DNA of 18,374 nt from NCBI GenBank assembly GCA_024640385.1, contig JAHEFC010000021.1, forward strand, positions 1-18,374. The letters are read 5' to 3'. Under the pieces are notes generated by a model, which was not told the origin of the DNA, did no database searches, and worked only from the letters and a program-made list of their open reading frames with translations. This stretch comes from Sphingobacteriales bacterium (lineage in GTDB: Bacteria; Bacteroidota; Bacteroidia; Chitinophagales; Chitinophagaceae). A program made the translations under genes and the position numbers. Below, piece by piece: positions 13,405 to 18,374 of the stretch (the stretch's first letter is position 1; every line of letters starts with the position of its first letter).

Positions 13405-13435
13405 AAAAAAACCCAGCCAAAGGCTGGGTTTTTTT
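13405..13435 (-). terminator. Terminator of tRNA-Leu(GAG), probably bidirectional
   Basis: ACCCAGCC (13411-13418) pairs with GGCTGGGT (13422-13429) around AAA, with an A run before and a T run after extending the stem. On the minus strand it follows the tRNA directly; on the plus strand it can end the kinase transcript. Confidence 0.85.
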
Positions 13436-13437
13436 CG

Positions 13438-13521
13438 TGCCCAGGACAAGATTCGAACTTGCACACCCTTTCGGGCTCTACCACCTCAAAGTAGCGCGTC
13501 TACCAGTTTCGCCACCTGGGC
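13438..13521 (-). tRNA. tRNA-Leu (anticodon GAG)
   Basis: The 84-base minus-strand class II tRNA has acceptor GCCCAGG pairing with CCTGGGC, D-arm GGTAGACGC, anticodon stem CTACT/GGTAG (one T-G pair) with loop TTGAGGT (anticodon GAG), a variable arm GCCCGAAAGGG, and T arm GCAAG-TTCGAAT-CTTGT. The discriminator is A and CCA is not encoded. Confidence 0.95.
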
Positions 13522-13530
13522 AACGGGCGA

Positions 13531-13538
13531 CAAAATTA
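13531..13538 (-). promoter_or_regulatory. Candidate -7 element for tRNA-Leu(GAG)
   Basis: TAATTTTG on the minus strand matches TAnnTTTG and ends 9 bases before the tRNA. No matching -33 element is seen. Confidence 0.4.
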
Positions 13539-13553
13539 GGGAATTTTGACAAA

Positions 13554-14405
13554 TTATTTTTTCATTTCATAACTATATTCCATCGAACCCTCCAGTCTTT
13601 TTTGTTTGGTATAACAGGCTTCCCTTTTCTTAAGGCCGTTTGCGTTATAATCATATTTCCAGATCAGGTAGTCCTTCCCGCTTTGTTGCACCACCATCAT
13701 TTCGGCCAGCCTTCCTTCGGCGTTGTAATCAAAAGTGTAATCCGGGATGAGTTTACCCAGTTTGTCCTGGTATCTTACAATATCTGTCAGTCTGCCGGTT
13801 TCATCATAGTAATAAAAAACCTTATCGCCGGCGATCCCTTTCCTAAACGACTGTTCTTCTGTCACATTCCCTTTATCATCCGCTGCAAGCCTGATCTCCA
13901 TAGTGTCAGCATTCTCTCTTACCCGGACCATCTTTTCCGGAATTCCTTTGTCATTGTAGATCCAGGTATGTGATTCCGTTGTTTTAGTTTTGTCTTCCTG
14001 CGACCTGCTGGTGTTCAGGATCGAAGCCATTCGGCCATCGGGTACGTAACTGTATTCATAAATTGTGATCGAGTTCTCACTGCTGTCAACCGTTCTATAC
14101 AGGTATCCCTGCTGGTTATAATAGTTCACCATCACCGATTTCTCTTTGGCGGCAGGCAACCTGGTTGTGGTTTTTAACTGGGTATAACTGTTGTTGAACA
14201 ACTGTTCCATAAAGAATCCTTCAGTGGTTTCCCCGGTAGCCTCTACACTTTTTATGGTCACACCGGTAACTTTTTCCTTTTTCATCAGCTGGAACTGCTC
14301 GTGGTTAGACTTGTTGGTAATGATATCCTGGTAATAATACTGGGCATGAAGCGCAGGTATCATAACAAACCACGAGAAAGCAAAGAGCAGAGCATTTTTT
14401 TGCAT
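13554..14405 (-). CDS. Secreted YD-repeat-like protein of unknown function
   Basis: This 283-residue protein begins with a signal peptide (MQKNALLFAFSWFVMIPALH, cleavage likely after HAQ). Its second half holds several imperfect repeats of the type 'Y.YD..GRL..i..Y.d...g': YNQQGYLYRTVD, YVPDGRMASILN, YNDKGIPEKMVR, YDETGRLTDIVRYQDKLGK, YNAEGRLAEMMV and YNANGLKKREACY. These resemble the YD/RHS-type and MORN-like strand repeats common in secreted Bacteroidota proteins. There is no lipobox Cys and no C-terminal sorting domain, so it is probably periplasmic or secreted by an unknown route. The gene is divergent from mazG, and tRNA-Leu(GAG) follows 32 bases after its stop. Function unknown. Confidence 0.75.
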   Translation of the reverse strand: MQKNALLFAFSWFVMIPALHAQYYYQDIITNKSNHEQFQLMKKEKVTGVTIKSVEATGETTEGFFMEQLFNNSYTQLKTTTRLPAAKEKSVMVNYYNQQGYLYRTVDSSENSITIYEYSYVPDGRMASILNTSRSQEDKTKTTESHTWIYNDKGIPEKMVRVRENADTMEIRLAADDKGNVTEEQSFRKGIAGDKVFYYYDETGRLTDIVRYQDKLGKLIPDYTFDYNAEGRLAEMMVVQQSGKDYLIWKYDYNANGLKKREACYTKQKRLEGSMEYSYEMKK

Positions 14406-14530
14406 GGATGCAAATTAATCAATTAATGAGGCCGGTCATTTCGTTCAATGATATTAACGAAGCTTAAAGGCCTTCCTGTATGGTAATTGTGCTTATTTTT
14501 AACAAAATTGAGAGGCGCCAAACTTGTAAT

Positions 14531-15322
14531 ATGAACGAAACTAATCATGCTTTTCAGCGACTTGCAGGGATCATGGACGATCTGAGGGAGAAATGCCCCT
14601 GGGACAGAAAGCAGACGATCGATACCCTCCGGTCAATGACCATAGAAGAGACCTACGAACTGGCAGAGGCGATCTCCGAGAAAGACTGGAAAGGCATTAA
14701 AGAAGAACTAGGCGATCTGTTGCTTCATATCGTTTTTTATGCCAAAATCGGGAAGGAACAGGGCCAGTTCACCCTTGAGGAAGTGATCAATGGGATCTGC
14801 GAAAAACTGATCAGCAGGCATCCCCATATTTACAGCGATGTGAAAGTGAAGGATGAAGAGGATGTCAAAAAGAACTGGGAGAAGCTGAAGCTAAAAGAAG
14901 GTAAAACCTCTGTTCTGTCTGGTGTGCCCAATGGACTTCCATCAATGGTAAAGGCAATGCGATTGCAGGAAAAAGCAAAACAGGTTGGATTCGAGTGGGA
15001 CAACAGGGAACAGGTCTGGGACAAGGTGGATGAAGAAATAGGGGAGTTGAAAGAAGCAGTTGCAATATGGGATGGCAGCGATATTGACGAGAATAAAGTG
15101 AAGGTGGAAGAAGAATTGGGCGATGTTCTGTTCTCTTTGGTGAATTACGCACGTTTTTTGCATACAGATCCTGAACAGGCGCTCGAACGAACCAACAAGA
15201 AATTCATCAGCAGGTTCAGGGAAATGGAGGCTATCGCCATGCAACAGGGAAAATCCCTGCACGATATGTCTCTTAGCGAAATGGATGAGATGTGGAACAG
15301 TATTAAGCGACAAAAGCTGTGA
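14531..15322 (+). CDS. mazG: Nucleoside triphosphate pyrophosphohydrolase MazG
   Basis: MazG hydrolyses (d)NTPs to the monophosphate and pyrophosphate, a house-cleaning role. The 263 residues contain the two-domain layout of full-length MazG. The first metal-binding set is EETYELAEAI (39-48) and EELGDLLLHIVFYA (58-71); the second is DEEIGELKEAV and EEELGDVLFSLVNYAR. CPWDRKQT (22-29) is the family N-terminal signature and KAMRLQEKAKQVGFEWD the middle signature. An upstream in-frame ATG at 14480 would add 17 residues that do not match the family; the ATG at 14531, giving MNETNHAFQRL, is preferred. It is divergent from the YD-repeat protein gene. The large sensor gene follows almost at once and may be co-transcribed. 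Confidence 0.95.
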   Translation: MNETNHAFQRLAGIMDDLREKCPWDRKQTIDTLRSMTIEETYELAEAISEKDWKGIKEELGDLLLHIVFYAKIGKEQGQFTLEEVINGICEKLISRHPHIYSDVKVKDEEDVKKNWEKLKLKEGKTSVLSGVPNGLPSMVKAMRLQEKAKQVGFEWDNREQVWDKVDEEIGELKEAVAIWDGSDIDENKVKVEEELGDVLFSLVNYARFLHTDPEQALERTNKKFISRFREMEAIAMQQGKSLHDMSLSEMDEMWNSIKRQKL

Positions 15323-15326
15323 TCAA

Positions 15327-18300
15327 TTGAGAACTTTCTGGAAAGATACCATTTACAGGAACGCTTATTTTCTGATAGGTGCGGCATGGTTGTTTACCTT
15401 GTCGTTCATCTTTTCAAATTATTGGTCGTACACATCTTCTCCCAAAGGGGTGAAAAAAAACCTCGAGAACTACCTTGAAAAGAATGAGCGTGATTTTTTC
15501 AGTGTTATTTCCGATACCGCCCTCCTGCTTCGCTTATTGAATGCCAACGAATCTGAAAAACAGGTCAATGGTCTCACTGAAAAGGGTTATGGCATTTTCA
15601 TTTACAAACTTGAAGAATACGGCCCCATCGATCTCAAATTCTGGAACACCCAGGAAAGCCTACCCACAGACGAGATGCTGGCCAGGTCTGATGGCGAATA
15701 CCTGGTAAACCTTCCCAACGGGCAATATGAGCTCATCCGGCGGAAACTTCTTTTAAGAAGCAGTCAGAATATTCTGGCCTTTGCGCTTATACCTGTACGC
15801 AGAGATTTTTACCTCCAGAACGATTACCTGCGTAATGGGTTTGTAGACCATCCGAATGTTGAGAAGAATTATACAATTTCTGCAAGAGAAACCGGATACC
15901 CCGTAAGGAACTCGCTGGGAAAGGTGCTCTATTACCTGGGCACCAAAGGTGATGGCCGAACCATCACCAACGACTGGATCACCATCTTACTGCGTATCCT
16001 GGGTTCGCTTTGTCTTTTGTTCTACCTGAACGAGATCTCCCTGGCGGTTTCAAAACGGTTTGGTGCAGGATGGGGCATAGGATTTCTTTCTGCAGGAATA
16101 TTTGGATTAAGAGGGCTTACTTATTATTTCAACATTCCGTTTGATTTCCGGCAGTTCGAATTGTTTTCTCCCTCGGTCTATGGGTACAATTATGTACTCA
16201 AATCCCTGGGTGACCTGCTGATCAATGCATTACTTTTCTTCTGGCTTGCCGTGTTTGCACGAAGGCAGATCAACACCCAGGATATCAGAATAAAGCTGAA
16301 AACGAAACCGGCAAGGATCATAGTGGCTTCAGCATTGATGGCCTTGCTGGTATTGCTTACCCTGGTCAGTGGAAATATCATCAGGAGCCTGGTGGCGGAT
16401 TCCCAGATACCTTTTGATGTTACCAATTTTTTCAGCCTGAATCTGTATTCGGTATTCGGATTTATTGTGCTCTGTTCCGTATGTATGGCATTCTTTATCA
16501 GTTCCCAGGTGATCCTGCGGTTTGCAGACAGCCTGCCTGAAGCCACATTTCTTTTCAAAATACTTGTAATTGTAGTGGCCGGGCTCCTGTACCTGACCAC
16601 ACAGATCAATAGCCTTTTCGATTTTCAGATGTCGGTCATTTTATGGCTACTCATCTACCTGGCAATTTCGCAGAATAAAATGCTCAGGGGGATCTATTAT
16701 ATCTCCGGAACGGCCATGGTATACTGGCTGGTGATTTTTTCAGCATCGATCACCCTGGTGATCAGCAGCCAGAACAGGAAAAAAGAAAAAGAGATCAGGA
16801 GACGTGTAGCTGAAAAACTTGCCTGGCAGGCAGATCCTTCCAGCGAAAAATTACTGAATGTAGCCATTGGCAGTCTGAATAATTATTTCTGGCAGGAGAA
16901 CCTGAACCGGCTCCGAAATCCTGAAGAAAGTGAACATCTTAAGGACTCTGTCATCAATGCGAACTTTTCGGGATACCTCAACCGGTATGAGACTGAGTTC
17001 TATGTTTTTGATGAGAATGGTCAGCCACTCTCAGGATATGAACATTTTAACTACGATACCCTGGCAACCATTTATACCATGCAGGGGAAAAGAACGGGTA
17101 TCAATAATCTGAGGTATTATGAAACTGCTTTTGACAGGTTCAGTTATATCTATCAACGGGAGGTGAAGGACACTTCCAATGCAACAGTGGCTTATGTATT
17201 CATGCTTTCAAATCCCCGCAGGTACAGGAGCGAAGCGATGATTCCGGAACTGTTCAAACAGTCTGAAGACTATTCTTTCGAACGATCTCCACTTTATGCC
17301 TATGCGGTATATAATCAGGGGGAACTGATCACCAATGTCAACGACTATCCGTTCCCTGGCAGTTTGAACGCTGATGAAATGTCTTTTTCGGAGTCTGAAT
17401 TCAGGAACCGCAACGGGTTCAGTGAATTATGGTATAAGCAGGGCGGAGACCGGATAGTGGTGATCACCAGGAAAACGAACATTCTGCTCGAGGCGATCAC
17501 CCTGTTTGCCTATCTTTTCTGTGCCTTTTTATTTCTTGTGGGCTGTATCCAGCTGATAAGCCTGCTTATGCGATCGGGATTCCGTTGGTCAAACTTCAGG
17601 GAATTATGGCAGCTGAATATCAGAAAGCAGATCTTCACCACCATCATCTTCATCAGCCTTTTCTCTTTTTTCATCATTGGTGTTGCCACCATTTTCTTCT
17701 TCATCAATAGGTATAACAAGAATAACCAGGACCGGTTAAGCCGCACCATTAACGTGATCTCCAACGAGATCAATAACCGGATCGATGTGAGCCAGTTGAA
17801 CCAGCAGGGATTTCAACGACTGGATTCTTTGGGAAATGACAATCTTGCCAAATCGATCGCAGATATCTCAGAGATCCACAATGTGGATGTGAACCTGTAT
17901 AATGGCCAGGGCTCGCTTACTGTGTCTTCCCAGCCCCTGGTATACAACAAGGGTATTTTAAGCCGTATGATGGATCCTGTGGCTTTTTACAACATGAAAA
18001 CCCTTAGGAAGATCCAGCATGTGCAGAATGAGGAAGCAGGAAAGCTGAAATACCTCAGTATTTACGTTCCATTGAAAGATGAGAACCGGAACGTACAGGG
18101 TTACATTAATATCCCGTATTTCACTTCAAGCAGGGACCTGAACCAGGAGATATCCAATTTCCTGGTGACCTTGTTGTCTTTGAATGCATTCATCTTCCTG
18201 ATATCAGGTGTAATATCTGTTTTTCTCACTAACCGCATCACCCGTTCGTTTTCATGGATAGGCGAGAAGATGCGCGAGATCAATCTTGGCAAGCATAATG

Positions 18301-18374
18301 AAGAGATCACATGGAACCGTAAAGATGAAATCGGTGGCCTGGTGGCGGAATACAACAAGATGGTGAAGAAACTT
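15327..18374 (+). CDS. Very large polytopic sensor protein with HAMP domain, probably a histidine kinase (3' end outside window)
   Basis: A single frame stays open for 1016 codons to the right edge. It has an N-terminal membrane helix (about 13-30), a soluble domain (about 31-215), a block of about eight membrane helices (217-480), a second soluble domain (about 485-720), two more helices (about 722-745 and 768-790), a third soluble domain (about 795-945) and a last helix (948-968) running into a HAMP domain (TNRITRSFSWIGEKMREINL ... NRKDEIGGLVAEYNKMVKKL). HAMP after a last helix is normally followed by a kinase core; this part is not in the window, so 'histidine kinase' is an inference. No ATG fits well: TTG at 15327, 4 bases after the mazG stop, matches the expected start. 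An in-frame ATG at 15285 inside mazG is the alternative. Many ATC/GAG codons and repeated hydrophobic runs match neighbouring genes, so no transfer is suggested. Confidence 0.8.
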   Translation, partial: MRTFWKDTIYRNAYFLIGAAWLFTLSFIFSNYWSYTSSPKGVKKNLENYLEKNERDFFSVISDTALLLRLLNANESEKQVNGLTEKGYGIFIYKLEEYGPIDLKFWNTQESLPTDEMLARSDGEYLVNLPNGQYELIRRKLLLRSSQNILAFALIPVRRDFYLQNDYLRNGFVDHPNVEKNYTISARETGYPVRNSLGKVLYYLGTKGDGRTITNDWITILLRILGSLCLLFYLNEISLAVSKRFGAGWGIGFLSAGIFGLRGLTYYFNIPFDFRQFELFSPSVYGYNYVLKSLGDLLINALLFFWLAVFARRQINTQDIRIKLKTKPARIIVASALMALLVLLTLVSGNIIRSLVADSQIPFDVTNFFSLNLYSVFGFIVLCSVCMAFFISSQVILRFADSLPEATFLFKILVIVVAGLLYLTTQINSLFDFQMSVILWLLIYLAISQNKMLRGIYYISGTAMVYWLVIFSASITLVISSQNRKKEKEIRRRVAEKLAWQADPSSEKLLNVAIGSLNNYFWQENLNRLRNPEESEHLKDSVINANFSGYLNRYETEFYVFDENGQPLSGYEHFNYDTLATIYTMQGKRTGINNLRYYETAFDRFSYIYQREVKDTSNATVAYVFMLSNPRRYRSEAMIPELFKQSEDYSFERSPLYAYAVYNQGELITNVNDYPFPGSLNADEMSFSESEFRNRNGFSELWYKQGGDRIVVITRKTNILLEAITLFAYLFCAFLFLVGCIQLISLLMRSGFRWSNFRELWQLNIRKQIFTTIIFISLFSFFIIGVATIFFFINRYNKNNQDRLSRTINVISNEINNRIDVSQLNQQGFQRLDSLGNDNLAKSIADISEIHNVDVNLYNGQGSLTVSSQPLVYNKGILSRMMDPVAFYNMKTLRKIQHVQNEEAGKLKYLSIYVPLKDENRNVQGYINIPYFTSSRDLNQEISNFLVTLLSLNAFIFLISGVISVFLTNRITRSFSWIGEKMREINLGKHNEEITWNRKDEIGGLVAEYNKMVKKL

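Noticed and set aside
10427..13435. CRISPR-like array from the repeated CACATT units
   Set aside because: Units are only 6-8 bases, spacers are a few bases long and irregular, and no cas genes are present.
13242..13484. 80-codon minus-strand frame across tRNA-Leu(GAG), hairpins and the kinase end
   Set aside because: Same reason: it reads through an RNA gene, a terminator and inverted repeats.

Overview
The window looks like chromosomal DNA from a Bacteroidota bacterium, most likely of the Chitinophagaceae type. The evidence is the gene set: propeller-type sensor kinase, DUF3810 peptidase, MtfA-like peptidase, DUF177-rpmF-plsX, dCTP deaminase, MazG and several large orphan histidine kinases. 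Several start regions also carry TTG-N19/20-TAnnTTTG promoter elements, which are diagnostic of the Bacteroidota housekeeping sigma factor, and strong Shine-Dalgarno sequences are scarce. No phage, transposase, CRISPR or secretion gene was seen, so this is mostly a core region with signalling genes inserted.

Layout, left to right. (1) 1-265 is the 5' part of a SnoaL/DUF4440-like gene on the minus strand, followed by about 350 bases without a gene. (2) 620-5277 on the plus strand is a signalling block: a small lipoprotein, a very large membrane sensor histidine kinase (two-component propeller repeats, Y_Y_Y, TM, HisKA_3, HATPase) split by one in-frame TGA, and its NarL/LuxR-type response regulator. 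A palindromic 15-mer occurs identically before the kinase and before the regulator, with a close relative upstream of the lipoprotein. (3) 5332-7143 on the minus strand is the DUF177 (yceD)-rpmF-plsX operon, linking ribosomal protein L32 and phospholipid synthesis, with a long AT-rich inverted repeat between rpmF and plsX. (4) 7199-10345 holds two convergent pairs: DUF3810 metallopeptidase against dCTP deaminase (stop codons abut), and phosphopantetheinyl transferase against an MtfA-like metallopeptidase (ends overlap). (5) 10552-10757 holds tRNA-Leu(UAA) and tRNA-Gly(GCC) on the minus strand, each with its own terminator hairpin. (6) 10818-13295 holds a 68-aa membrane protein and a family 2 glycosyltransferase on the minus strand, divergent from an orphan histidine kinase. 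(7) 13266-13521 is a hairpin-rich junction ending in tRNA-Leu(GAG). (8) 13554-14405 encodes a secreted YD-repeat-like protein, divergent from mazG, which is followed directly by a very large polytopic HAMP-containing sensor protein that runs off the window.

The most unusual points are the split propeller kinase with its repeated palindromes, the dispersed AATGTG-type intergenic repeat (three copies, two next to tRNA-Leu terminators), the perfect 17-bp hairpin containing a kinase stop codon, and the 38-bp near-perfect AT-rich inverted repeat inside the ribosomal/lipid operon. All identifications come from reading translated sequence and motifs; no database search was run.
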